Part shown: positions 24,461-36,340 of the stretch, piece after piece
Layout: every line of letters starts with the position of its first letter
Position numbering within the stretch: the stretch's first letter is position 1
Origin: Heracleum sosnowskyi
Lineage: Eukaryota > Streptophyta > Magnoliopsida > Apiales > Apiaceae
Direction: 5' to 3'
Length of the DNA: 64,000 bases
Assembly: GCA_030848705.1 (NCBI GenBank)
Contig: CM061236.1
Span: 141,578,574-141,642,573 of the forward strand
Made by a program: the position numbers and the translations under genes
The notes under the pieces: model-generated
Told to the model about the DNA's origin: nothing
The model's input: only the letters and a program-made list of their open reading frames with translations
The model's database searches: none

Positions 24461-24790
24461 GTGGGTCCCCACACATGTGTGGTAAAAGTAGAAGTGGCCC
24501 CCACATGTGTGGGGCCCACATGCATGTGTGGGGCCCACATGTGTGGGGCCCACATACATGTGTGGGGCCCACATGCATGTGGGGGGACCACATGTGTGGG
24601 GACCACATGTGTGGGGCCCACATATGATATTAAAGTAGAAACTTTTAAAGTAGATGTTGGCCCCACATATGATATTAAAGTAAAAACTTTTAAAGTAGAT
24701 GTTGGCCCCACATATGATATTAAAGTAGAAACTTTTAAAGTAGATGTGGGCCCCACATATGATATTAAAGTAGATGTGGTCCCACATAAG
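24461..24790. repeat. Palindrome-rich minisatellite
   Basis: 24470-24620 repeats TGTGTGGGGCCCACATG, a self-complementary unit (GGGCCC centre, CACATG/CATGTG arms). 24620-24790 has three to four units of about 58 bp holding CCCCACATATGATATTAAAG and AAACTTTTAAAGTAGATG. Reading frames on both strands are by-products of the repeat. Confidence 0.9.
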
Positions 24791-24792
24791 TG

Positions 24793-24866
24793 TTTAGGGT
24801 TTAGGGTTTAGGGTTTAGGATTTAGGGTTTAGGGTTTAGGGTTTATGGTTTAGGGTTTAGGGGTTA
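24793..24866. repeat. Interstitial telomere-type array (TTTAGGG)
   Basis: About ten TTTAGGG units with variants GGATTTAGGG, TTTATGG and TTTAGGGG. It directly follows the palindromic minisatellite, in the G-strand orientation. Confidence 0.93.
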
Positions 24867-26110
24867 GAACCCTAAGCTATTTAATTATTTTAAAATGTTT
24901 TATTTGACGATCCAACCGTATGGATGCTAATAAATACTCATTTTAGTGTTGGGAAAAAATAATCAAAAAATGGAAAGGTTGGGTTGCACGACATTATAAC
25001 CAAAAATAGTAATAGTACTGATTGGGGTAATGGAGAACGTGACAGATTCAATGCCTCCCCATCAAATGCTAGAATCTATTTAAAAAGTCGTAAGCGCAAG
25101 CCAGGGCGCAAGTATAAGTCGAGTGGGGATGTAGTTCAAAAAAAATAATTGTAAGTATATTATATCGTGAAAGTATAAATTTGAACTAACCGTACAGATG
25201 TTAATAAATACTACCTCCGTCCCGGCCAATTATAACCGACGATTATATTTGAACGTGACGTATTCAATTCACATAATAACAATTAAAATAAATTTTGAAA
25301 TAAATTTTCACTAAAATATAATAATTAATATGATACAAGTTAGAAAATATATTTTATAAAAAATACATAAAATATTTATTCATTAAATACTAAATATATT
25401 TAAAATTAAGATAAGCGAGTGTGACCAAATACAAGTGAAATACACTACGACACTTTCCCCCCAAACTGAAAACTCACTACTACACTTTCCCCCCAAACTG
25501 AAAACTCGAGCCCCCCCCCCCCCCCCTCTCTTGACCATCTGTACAACCATCAACACACTACACTACACTACTATCAACACACTATCTCACTCTTAACCTT
25601 CTGTACAACCATCTCTCTCACCATACTATCAACACACTATCTCAATTAGGTCTTTTCTGAATTAGGGCTTTCGGAGTTGAGGCTTTTCTGAATTAGGGCT
25701 CGAGTTGGGGCTTCTCAAAACATTCTCTCTCTCTCAACACACTCGACCATCTCTCTGTCTTTCTCCCAGCATTGAGGATTTTGCAAAATTAGGGCTTCAA
25801 AATTAATTAAGGTAAATTTGGGGATCTTCTGTTTGGGGTTTAATTGGGGTTTTATATGTGGTTTTTGATGTATATTAATCATTATGTATATGTGGGCTTT
25901 TATGTATATGTTTAGTTGAGGTTTAATTGGGGCTTTTCGTTTTGTATGCATATTATTAATTAGGGTTTTATGTATATGCATATTATTGATAGCAGTTTTG
26001 TATGTCAAACTGCAATAGTTGCGGTTTTAATTTATTCTCATGAATAATGTTTTACTTGACAGGATAGGATAGGATTCTTTCCCGAAACTGTTAGTACCTA
26101 GGTTTTAGTA
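24867..26110. other. Spacer and leader before the family C TNP2 gene
   Basis: AT-rich. A word close to GATCCAACCGTATGGATG lies at 24909-24926 and a variant at 25187-25203. CTACCTCCGTCCC at 25211 resembles one Stowaway/mariner end, but the partner end is not clear. A 36-bp direct repeat (CACTTTCCCCCCAAACTG) sits at 25448 and 25484, followed by an 18-base C run (about 25510-25527). 25540-25800 is CT-rich leader-like sequence. A splice donor near 25810 (AAG-GTAAAT) would put an intron before the ATG at 26111. Confidence 0.5.
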
Positions 26111-29100
26111 ATGGAGCCTGATTGGATGGGATTTCCAAGATACAGTAAAGAATACGTAAGAGGGATAAAAGCATTTGTGAAAAATGCTTTTCCCCTTTTT
26201 TGCGTAGGTGAGGAAATGAAGTGCCCCTGCAAGATCTGTAATAATCAAAATTGGCATCGACGAGATGTAATTTACGATCATCTCATTTACCAAGGACCTT
26301 CCCTCTTACATGTCCAGTGGATATGTGAGATTTCTCAAACTAAAGTAAACGATAGTACTGACTTTATGAATTGCAAAACGGGGACCGAGTTTGGAGATAA
26401 TTTACAAGCGATGTTTAATTGTACGAGCAAGAGGTTTCAGAATGTAGAAGATGGACCAAATACGGAGGCTAAAAAAAATTTTCGCCTTGTTGAAGAGGGA
26501 AAACAACCACTATATCCCGGCTGCAACAATTTTTCTCGGCTAAGTTTTTTGATTAGACTTTATCATTTAAATTGTATTCATGGAATTACCAATTCTGGCT
26601 TCAGGGATTTATTAGTGTTGATAAAAGATGCCTTTCCAGAAGCCCATGTGCCTTTGTCCTTCAATGCGGCGAAGAATGTGATCAAGGACTTAGGCCTGGA
26701 TTACCAGAAAATACATGCATGCCCAAATAGTTGCATGCTGTATTGGGCAGAAAATAAAAATAAAGAAAAGTGTGATAATTGTGGGGTTTCGAGGTGGGTT
26801 CTACAAGAAAAGAAAGGCTCTACTGCTAATGATGATCCAGAAAAGTTGATTAGCAAAGTGCCGGCAAATGTGATGAGATATTTTCCAGTAAAACCGAGGT
26901 TGCAAAGGCTATTTATGTGCAAAGAATTCTCCAAACTCATGACATGGCATGCAAAGGGACGAACAAAAGATGGGAAACTAAGGCATCCGGCGGACGCTGA
27001 AGCTTGGAAGACAATGGACGCTATGTATCCTGATTTTTCTTCGGAAATTCGAAATATTAGACTAGGTCTAGCTGCTAATGGATTTAATCCATATCGTTCA
27101 ATGAATTTAAGTCATAGTACATGGCCGATTCTACTAGTAAACTACAACCTCCCACCTTGGCTATGTATGAAACAAGATAATTTGATTCTTTCCACCTTAA
27201 TATCGGGTCCAGATTCTCCAAAAAACAGTATCGACGTGTTTATGCAGCCTTTAATTTCTGAATTAAAAGAATTATGGGATGTTGGCATCCAAACTTATGA
27301 TGCCTTGACTGATCATAGTTTTAATTTACGGGCAGGGGTGCTTTGGACCATTAGTGATTTTCCAGGATACACTATGTTGTCAGGTTGGAGCACAAAGGGT
27401 AAAGTAGCGTGTCCAGTGTGTCATTACGAGACATGCTCAAATTATTTGAAAAATAGCAGAAACATGTGCTACATGAATCATAGAAAGTATCTTTATCCTT
27501 CACACAAATGGAGGTTTGACAAGAAAAGATTCAATGGGCAAATTGAAATGAGGCAGATTCCGGAACCATTAACGGGAACAGATATTGATCAATTATTGGT
27601 TGGTTTTCAAAACCAGTTTGGGAAAACTATGAAGGGTAGTAGAAAGAGAAATCGTAAAAGTGACTCCCCCTTTAAAAAGAAATCAATATTTTTTAATTTG
27701 CCGTATTGGAAGCATAATCCACTTAGACATAACGTTGACGCTATGCACATAGAAAAGAACTTATGCGACAATATATTAGGTACTTTGCTTAATATTGGTG
27801 GCATGTCAAAAGATCACTTAGGTGCTCATTTTGATTTACGAGATATGGGTATACGCAAGTCCCTTCACCCAATTAAATCTGTCGATGGAGAGAAATATGA
27901 AATTATGGCAGCAATCTTTGACATGACAAATAAGGAGAAGGAAGTCTTTTTCAAGGTATTGAAGAATGTGAAAATGCCTTATGGTTGTGCTTCCAATGTT
28001 AGTCGTTATGTGCACACAAACGAAAGAAAAGTAGTGGGGTATAAAAGCCATGACGCACATTTTATCCTCCACTACTTGTTACAATTTGCTGCGAAGAAAT
28101 CACTAAAACCTGAGGTGGCAAAACCGTTGATCAGATTAAGTGCATTCCTTAGAGGTCTATGGAGTAAGGTCATTCGTTTGGATGATGTCAAGAGCCTGCA
28201 AGAAGAAATTGTTCATATACTTTGTGAATTCGAGATTATATTCCCCCTGCCTTCTTTGACATCATGGTGCACCTGCCTGTCCATTTGTGTAATGAAGTTG
28301 AATACGGTGGACCGGAGCACCTTCGATGTATGTATCCTATTGAGAGATATCTTGGCAAACTGAAATCATATGTTCGTAATAGGAGCAAACCAGAAGGGTC
28401 AATTGTAGAAGGTTACCAAGCAGAGGAGTGTGTCACATTCTGTTCAAGATTTTTGGGTGGTGAAGAAGCAAAGACAAGTACTGAATTTGAAAGATGTGCA
28501 GAAATTGCGGAGTATCATATTGGAACAAGAAGGAATAAAGATGGCAAAGTTTTTCAATTAAAAGATTCAGATTGGAAAGCATGTCATACATACACTTTGT
28601 TCAACTGTGATAATAAGGAAATTGAGACTTTGCTCGAGTAAGTTCTTAAGTCCTTACTCTATTCAATACTATAATTGCAAAATGTCATCTTCTTACATTG
28701 TTTCAACTTAATTGTGTCATAGGGAACATCGAACTTTAGTGGATGGTGATGCAATTTCAAAAAGATATAAAAGAGAACGAACACACACAGAAGAGTTTTG
28801 GAAGTGGTTGAAAGAAGAGGTATACAAAAAAGACAACCCTTCAGGAGAGTTACAAGTTCTTGCTTTGGGTCCTAACCGAACAGCTAGGAGTTTTAGTGGG
28901 TATGTGATAAATGGTTATCGTTTCCACACAAAGATCAGAGATTCTCGATGCACAACACAGAACAGTGGCGTATTTTTGACTGCTAAAACCACTAGTTTTG
29001 CAAGTTCGAAAGACGAAAAACCAATTATCGGGGATGTCAACTATTATGGATCCATCGAAGATATTATTGAAGTTGATTATTGGGGGGTTTTTAAGGTGGT

Positions 29101-29377
29101 TCTTTTTAAGTGTTGTTGGTACCAAGAAGAGAGAGATTCATATGGTTTGACTAGGGTGAATTTTAATAAGTTATGCTTCAAATCTGATCCTTATGTCCTT
29201 GCTTCACAAGTGCAGCAAGTATTTTATGTGGAAGATCCGATCGAAAGTTATGTGCAATATGTTATTAAAAAATTACCAAGGGACTGGTGTGATGCTGAAG
29301 ACCAAAATGTTTGTGAAGAAGAAGACAACCACAACCCACCTGATAAACTTGATACTGAACTTGGTTGTGATATATAA
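26111..29377 (+). pseudogene. TNP2-type CACTA transposase with one frameshift
   Basis: MEPDWMGFPRYSKEYVRG opens the transposase-associated domain (CPCKIC zinc motif near residue 38). Transposase_21 follows (ANGFNPY near residue 324, NYNLPPWLC, SIDVFMQPL, WTISDFPGY, CPVC), then DUF4218 (HDAHFILHYLL). At the five-C run 28243-28247 the frame changes; one base fewer than expected moves the rest (VHLPVHLCNEVEYG, MYPIERYLGK) into another frame. After an intron at 28638-28722, exon 28723-29377 carries DUF4216 (NYYGSIEDIIEVDYW). Everything else is open, so this is either a very young pseudogene or an error in a C homopolymer. Probably the transposase of the family C element. Confidence 0.85.
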
Positions 29378-29757
29378 AATCATGTTGGTCAATTTAGTTG
29401 GTTTAGAGATGATATCCCAATAAGACAATTTCTAGTTTCACCAACTAAAGTAACAGAAACTCATGTTTAGTATGTAGTTTAATCAATTTTCTTAGTTTGT
29501 AATGTTCTATTAAGAACTCGTGTTAAGTGGATACATCTGCCATTTTCTCATATTGCATTTTTTTTAATTGTTTCTTGTTGGCAAGTCATATACTTGTGTA
29601 ATTGCTTACGTGCATAGAATTGTTTTTTTTAATGTTAAATTGTCTTGGCTGCCCTGTACTTTTATTGCATCATATCATTTTTTTTCTTTACATTCATCAT
29701 TTTTGTACTCCTTGTTTTAATCAGATCCTTTTTATTTTTTGTAGGATGACATAAAAA
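29378..29757. other. Intergenic sequence between two transposon genes
   Basis: T-rich, no reading frame of note. Probably the 3' end of the TNP2 transcript and an intron or promoter of the next gene; an acceptor-like TTTTTTGTAG ends at 29744. Confidence 0.5.
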
Positions 29758-29760
29758 CAA

Positions 29761-31250
29761 TTGTGTGTAAGATACTACTATGGAGGGGTGTTCAGGAAGA
29801 CTTATTATTCCGGTGGACAAACTTTCCTTATAAACAACATGGATGTGGATGAAGCTTCATATACGGTGTTGATGGAGAATGTGAAGGATTACCTCCACTA
29901 CAAAGAAATTGGAGGAGTGTATGTCTGGAACGAAGAAAGCCGTGACTGGAAGCTTATGAAAGATGATGCAGATTTTATGCAACTTATAAATGCCTGTAAA
30001 AATGGTGGAGAAATACCTTTCTATGTTGATAACATTGTTGACAAAGAAATCGAGCCTTTGATTCAAGGGCAACCACACGTAGTCATACGAGCGAGGAAGA
30101 ACATAGTTCAAGGTATTTATATGTAATATTAGGAATATTAATGTTAAGTTATATATATATATATATATATATATATTATGTGCGCTCCTTGTTGCTTGAT
30201 TCGGTGATATTTATGTTATAGTTGCTGCCAAGGAACCAGTGAAGCGTACATTTGTGACTGCACACCAACTCCAACTCCAACAACAAAAGAAAAATGGGAA
30301 GATTCTGAGGTCACCTCAGCTGGAAAAGGTATTGCAAGTACCTGTGAATAAAAAAGGAACAGCAAAAAGGAAATTGAATTTACAGAATGATATCCAGGAT
30401 GATATCATTGAAGTCAAAAAGACTAGAGATAAAGAAATTGTTGAGGTACTAATATTTTCCCATCACCCCTCTTTTTTTTCTATTAATTATTTTCGTTTTT
30501 CAAGATAAAAAGTATAATCTATGTGATTTGATGACTTGCAGTGTCCGCCAGTGGATATGAGCTAGGTACACTCAGGCGTGTGCAAGAAAACAAGGAAAAG
30601 TTTAAAGAGCTTGGGTTAGGAAAATATGCTGCTAATCCAAATCTACCTAATGTCAAGGAAAGTAAAAGGAAAAAGAAAGATGGGGAGGAATCTGATGAAT
30701 ATATTGTGGAAAATGAGAGTGGAGATGATAGTGATGATTCATTAAAGGTACTATTTATTTAAATAAGATTATTTTGCTTTTGTTCATTTATGCATGTACT
30801 GATGTTTATAATTATTTAAATATAGTGATTGTTGTTTTTATAATTATTGATAATTCTGTGTTGCAGACTAGACCATAATGCTTATATAACAGGTTAATTT
30901 ATTTAAAAGAGACCTTTTTTAATTAATTTAATTTCTTGGCTCTCGAGTTTGTATATGAATTTTAATTTTGTGTGAAGCTAATGTTAACTTCATATAAAAT
31001 TTAGAGAATTAAGACTGTGAAGTAAAAGAAGACCTGGTCCTAGAACTCGTTCTCCAGCTAATGCTACGGATTTAGGTGATAAGGATCCGGCGCACGCTAT
31101 CAAGAAAAAAGGAAAGAAAGTTGCCCCTTCTAGAAACTATACAACACTTTTAAAACCAACATGTAGTAAACTGTTAAATCAGGGTGACAAATCTGTACAA
31201 AGTGGTACAATTTTATATTGCGTTGCGGGAAAGTCAGAGGAAAGATCTTG
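29761..31250 (+). pseudogene. Second CACTA gene, PB1-like N-terminus and basic tail, broken
   Basis: Exon 29761-30112 reads CVRYYYGGVFRKTYYSGGQ, the PB1-like N-terminal pattern found in many plant transposon proteins. The upstream ATG at 29746 is followed at once by TAA, so the natural start seems lost. Exons 30222-30445 (basic, coiled-type) and 30542-30747 (YELGTLRRVQENKEKFKELG, then an acidic SGDDSDDS stretch) have good GT-AG borders. At 30867 the reading meets a stop; a later piece (about 31026-31200, RRPGPRTRSPANATD) is in the same style. A (TA)n run lies in the intron at 30151-30177. The 3' side is replaced by a copia fragment. A tnpA-like role is inference. Confidence 0.55.
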
Positions 31251-31299
31251 AAGGTGATCGAAGGATATGTGATGTTGGTGAAACAAGTTTGCCAAATGC

Positions 31300-33719
31300 A
31301 GATGACGAAGTAGATGAAGAAGTTCAAAGACTTGGTCATCCAGGATTATCAATGATGCGTCGTATAATAGAAAATTCTACAGGGCATCATCTTAAGAATC
31401 AAAAGGTTATGCCACGTGATGACCTTCCTTGCTCAGCATGTTCTTTAGGAAAACTCATTGTCCGACCGTCTCCAGTTAAACTTCAAACCGAGTCTCCAAA
31501 TTTCTTAGAAAGAATTCAGGGTGACATTTGTGGTCCTATCCATCCACCATCTGGTCATTTAGATATTTCATGGTTCTAATCGATGCTTCAACTAGATGGT
31601 CTCATGTATGTCTACTCTCTACATGAAAATACAGCCTTTGCCAAACTAGTTGCTCAAATAATCAAATTGCGAGACCAATTTCCTGACTATCCCATTAAAT
31701 CAATTCGACTAGATAATGCTGCTGAATTTACATCTACAACTTTCAATGATTATTGTATGTCAGTAGGGATCTCAGTTGAACACCCTGTAGCTCACGTACA
31801 CACACAAAATGGTTTAGCAGAGTCCTTAATCAAAAGACTTCAACTAATTGCACGTCCCTTACTTCTAAGGGCAAAATTACCAACATCTGTTTGGGGTCAC
31901 ACAATTCTTCATGCTGCAAATATAATTAGGATAAGGCCATCTGCTTACCACAAACAATCCCCTCAACAATTAGTTTTTGGTCAAATTCCTGATATCTCAC
32001 ACTTTAATATTTTTGGTAGTGCTTTATATGTTCCTATTGCACCTCCACAGAGATCTAAAATGGGACCGCAAAGAAGAATAGGCATATATGTTAGTTTTGA
32101 CTCACCATCTATCGTTAGATATCTTGAACCATTAACTGGTGATGTTTTTACTGCTCGATATGCTGATTGTCATTTTGATGAGTTTGTGTTCCCACCATTA
32201 GGGGGAGATAATGTTTTGCATAAATTAAATACTGAACTATCATGGAATACATCAGGATTAAATGCTATTGATCCACGTACTAAACAATGTGAATCTGAGG
32301 TTCTAAGAATTATTCACATGCAAAATATTTTTAATCAAATGCTAGATGCTTTTAATGATTCTAGATATATTTTAAAATCGCATATACATGCTGTTAACGC
32401 TCCGGCAAGGGTTGAAATCCATGTTCATAAATCAATTCCTGAAGAATTGGTTGGTAATTCAAAACCACGCCAGAAGCATGGAAGACCTGTTGGTGCAAAA
32501 GATGTTGTACCACGAAAACAGAAATTTATTGGACCTGCCCCTGAAGTGGCAATTGTTCCAGAAAATACCCCAGAAGCGGTATCACCTCCAGAAGAGGTTC
32601 TAGCCCCTGAAGTGGTCGTGACAAAACCACCAAAAGTGGTATTGCCTTTAGAAGAGGATATTGCCCCTGAAGTGGCACATGCTTCCGTAGAAGCAAAGGT
32701 ACCTGATAATTATGAGATCTCAATGAGTTATGTACATAACAGAAAATTATTGGATCATGGGAGTACTAATATTGATTACGTATATGCTTTTTCCGTGGCA
32801 TTTGATGTTATTATGAACTCCGATCCTGAACCACAAAGTGTGGAAGAATGTCGACAAAGAGATGATTGGTCAAAATGGAAAATTGCAATCCAGGAAGAAT
32901 TGCAATCCTTGCACAAGAGATATGTATTTGGACCTGCAGTCCAAACACCAGCTGGTGTAATCCCCGTCGGGAATAGATGGGTATTTGTTCGAAAACGAAA
33001 TGAAAGAAATGAAATTGTGAGATATAAGGACCGGCTGGTAGCCCAGGGATTCTCTCAAAGGCCTGGATTTGATTACTAGGAAACTTACTCTCCTGTGATG
33101 GATGGAGTCACTTTTCGTTTTCTGATGGGTATGACTTGTATGGAAAGATTGGAAACACGCCTTATGGTCGTTGTGACAGCCTACCTTTACGGATCACTTG
33201 ATAGTGATATTTATATGAAAATCCCTGGAGGATTAAAGTTAGATGAAACTAAGCCTCGACATTTATACTCAGTTAAATTACAACGATCATTATATGGTTT
33301 GAAACAATCTGGTTGTATGTGGTACAACAGGCTTAGTGAGTATTTATTGAATGATGGATATGTAAATGATCAAATTTGTCCATGTGTGTTTATTAAAAGG
33401 TCACAAACTGGTTTTGTTATTATTGCTGTATATGTGGATGATTTGAATATTGTAGGTACTTCTGGAGATATTACTAATGCTGTTAATTATTTGAAAAATT
33501 AGTTTGCGATGAAAGATCTTGGAAAGACACGATTTTGTTTAGGTATACAGGTGGAGCACTTATGTACATGAATATTTATTCATCAGTCAACCTACACGGA
33601 AAAGGTTCTTGATCGGTTCTACATGGACAAAGCTCATCCACTAACTACGCCAATGGTTGTTCGATCACTCGAAGTTGAAAAAGATCCTTTCCGTCCTAGA
33701 AAAGAAGATGAAGTGGCAT
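31300..33719 (+). pseudogene. Ty1/copia polyprotein fragment, truncated at both ends
   Basis: In order: GAG-pre-integrase (LGHPGLSMMRR, CSACSLGK, about 31330-31460), integrase core (GDICGPIHPPSG, frame break near 31578, then RLDNAAEFTS and VAHVHTQNGLAESL), a proline/valine-rich linker with APEV repeats (32530-32700), reverse transcriptase (WKIAIQEELQSLHKR, NRWVFVRKRN, stop at 33077, YLYGSLDSDIYM, YVDDLNIVG at about 33430-33456), a stop near 33500 and a last piece to about 33719. No gag, RNase H or LTR is seen. The left joint lies in the second CACTA gene (about 31250-31335), the right joint in family D CACTA sequence (33720-33756). Confidence 0.88.
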
Positions 33720-33755
33720 AATATGTACAATCTCGCCACCAATGAGACTATTCCA

Positions 33756-35410
33756 TTAAAGTCTTTGAGTTGGATCGGCGGATGGATCAGAGGCTTCGAG
33801 GGCGGTGCGTGCAAAGTTGGCTATCTCTTCATCGGATAGTTGGCGAGCGAATCGATTAGGATTGGCGCGAATCTCCGTGAGCACATTTCTAACAATCGAG
33901 ATATAAACATTGTCGGGGAGGACATCACCTTGTCTTGGAGCGGATGAAGATGAGCCGGCTTCACCTCGGGTGGAATCCCTATAGCGAGTGGCAAGTGTGG
34001 GAATAAGATCACTAGCTCGAAGAGTGGGGAACCCGAGAACATAATTCTTTTTAGGTTTTTCACCTTCGGGAACCCCCATTGCTTCCATCCACCAATCCCA
34101 AGGCTCATCTCGATCACCCGTTTGAGTTATCTCCACCGGCATACGATCAAGAATAGCGGCATATCGTTCCTACACATTTTTCAAGTTTTATTAGAACAAA
34201 TAACTTTTTTTACACTTATAATAAAGGTGAAAAAAACAAAAAAATGAGATTACCGCAATGCGCATGGCACCCGAAGTAGTGTATTGAGGGTTTTTTTGGA
34301 TCAGAGCCAACTTTCTTATGGCATTTATCCCACACCTCAAGTCTAGTTGGAGGCTTACGGCTTTTCCTTGTCATTTCCTTACAAATATAAAATAAGATTA
34401 TATTAGTAAATTAGTTATGTAATAAAATGAAATTAATAACCTTGTGTGTGTGTGTATACATATTTAAATATTATTACCCTTCTCACGGTGTTGAATGACC
34501 GAGCACCGGCACTATGCAACCTTTTAACATGGTCGCGGTTTGAAGCTCCAACCTTTGCCCTATGCAAGTGCCCTTCACCCGTCTCCCAATAATTTAAAAG
34601 ATCTTTCCAAAATGCAAGAGACCAATAAGGGGGCCTTAACGACAACTTCGAAACCCCGGTCTCCTCCACTTTTGTCTCCACTCTCTTCTTAAGCTCATTC
34701 ATAGTCCTTTTTACTGTTTTCTTTATGTGATCTTGAACAATCCTTCTTGATTGTGAACGGCTTTGTCCCCTTTCATGCTTATAAAAATCCTACAAAATAG
34801 GAACAAGTGATAGTGTCAAATTCATATTCAAATCAAATTCATAACTAAATAAAAAAACAAATATAATAAAAATTAACATTGTATTACTTACAAAAAACTG
34901 ATTAGTCCTTTGCTCCAACCATTTTGGATAAGCCGCGTCAATGTCACTAAAAGTATAATGACCCATAGGCCATTTCTCACGAATCATCCCAAGCAAAGTC
35001 TTTTTTGCCGTATTATCTTCGATACTATATAGAACAATTTAAATTATGAACACAACAAACATGATACTATATAAAACTATTAAACAACTAATTATACTAG
35101 GACAAATAAATAAAAGTAGACTTACTGTCCATCGGAGATATTGATACGTTGTGGTTTAAGTGGTTTTTTAGCTCCGGAAATTCCGCTTGAATGTGATCGC
35201 GGTCTCCTTAGTCGATACACATGTTCTTCTACGTTTGTTGGGTCTGAATCGCCATCCGAATCCGTTGGCTCATCACGCAAGGCCAACGTGCTCTTTCCCT
35301 TTCCCTTTCCATTCCCATTTCCATTTTTTGTTTGTTTACCTTTACCCTTGCCCTTATCTTTTCAACTTTCTTACCTCTCCCTTTCCTTGCCATCATCAAT
35401 ATCACCATTC
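33756..35410 (-). pseudogene. Transposase_24-type (tnpA-like) gene of family D CACTA
   Basis: Plant Ptta/En/Spm (Transposase_24) protein, the second gene of many CACTA elements and the likely DNA-binding partner. Minus-strand pieces: 35405-35127 (Lys/Gly/Asn-rich NGNGNGKGKGK, then EEHVYRLRRPRS), about 35030-34892 (MIREKWPMGHY, AAYPKWLEQRTN), 34792-34478 (MNELKKRVETKVEE, RPPYWSLAFWKDLL, VGASNRDHVKRLHSAGA), about 34377-34255 (RLEVWDKCHKK, IHYFGCHAHCG) and 34170-33756 (RMPVEITQTGDRDEPW, then a Ser-rich tail). The last four pieces are open with plausible splice sites; the first appears to need a frame change near 35360, so I call it damaged. Confidence 0.7.
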
Positions 35411-36075
35411 CAATCAACATGGCAAACACTAGCCAACCAAAGAGCCCCTAAAATTTTAAAAAAAAATACGAAAATAAGTACATATCGTTAATATCATAAA
35501 ACCACAAGTTCATATCTCTGTGTCACAAGTGCATGTTTTGCAATCAAATGAATCATAAATATTTCACATTATATAAAGTCACAAGTTCATGTTTTGCAAT
35601 CAAATGAATCATAAATATTTCACATTATATAAATCAAATCCAAAACATTATATAAAAACAAATAATCAAAGCAAGTAAATCGAATTCTTAAATTCAATTC
35701 TTAAATCCAAAACAATGCTCTAATAAATATCTCAATATCAACATAGACTAATAAAACAAATACATACATATAAGAACATATCAAATGGTAGAATCATTAC
35801 CGACCGATACGTGCATGCAAAAAAAAAAAAAATTCATGTGTTTTCAAACAAATTATACAAACCGAGCAAGCAAACAACTAATCGAAGCCATAAACAAATA
35901 ATCGAAACCATAAATCGAATCAAACCAACAAACCCTCATAATCAAACCAATAACCCAACAAAAAATACACATACATACAAACAAATACAATCAAAATATA
36001 AAAAAGAAACAAAGAGAAACAAATAATCGAAATTGACAAAGAGAAACAAATAATCAAAATATACATACACGAATT

Positions 36076-36135
<60 letters not shown>

Positions 36136-36340
36136 GAGGATTAATAAAACTCACATCAAGTTGAGAAAGTGGAGATGATGAATCCCTAAATTGATGAATC
36201 CCTAAATTGAGAGGCACGGATTCGAGTTGAACGAACTGAACGGACCGATTTCGCCATTTGTGAGAGAGTTTAAGAATTGAGAGAGTTTGAGAGTTTTTAG
36301 TGTTTGGTAAAAAAGGAATGTGAAAGTGCAGATTCTTTAA
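35411..36340. other. 5' side of the tnpA-like gene with CA/TA microsatellite
   Basis: A-rich; a direct repeat of about 60 bp (CACAAGTTCATGTTTTGCAA type) at 35524-35640, an AATCGAAACC-type repeat at 35880-36060, and (CA)n then (TA)n at 36079-36135. 36150-36330 is leader-like on the minus strand. No gene seen. Confidence 0.6.

Noticed and set aside
24340..24811. Long overlapping frames on both strands (THVGPT-type repeats)
   Set aside because: By-products of the palindromic GGGCCCACATG repeat; open in several frames at once.
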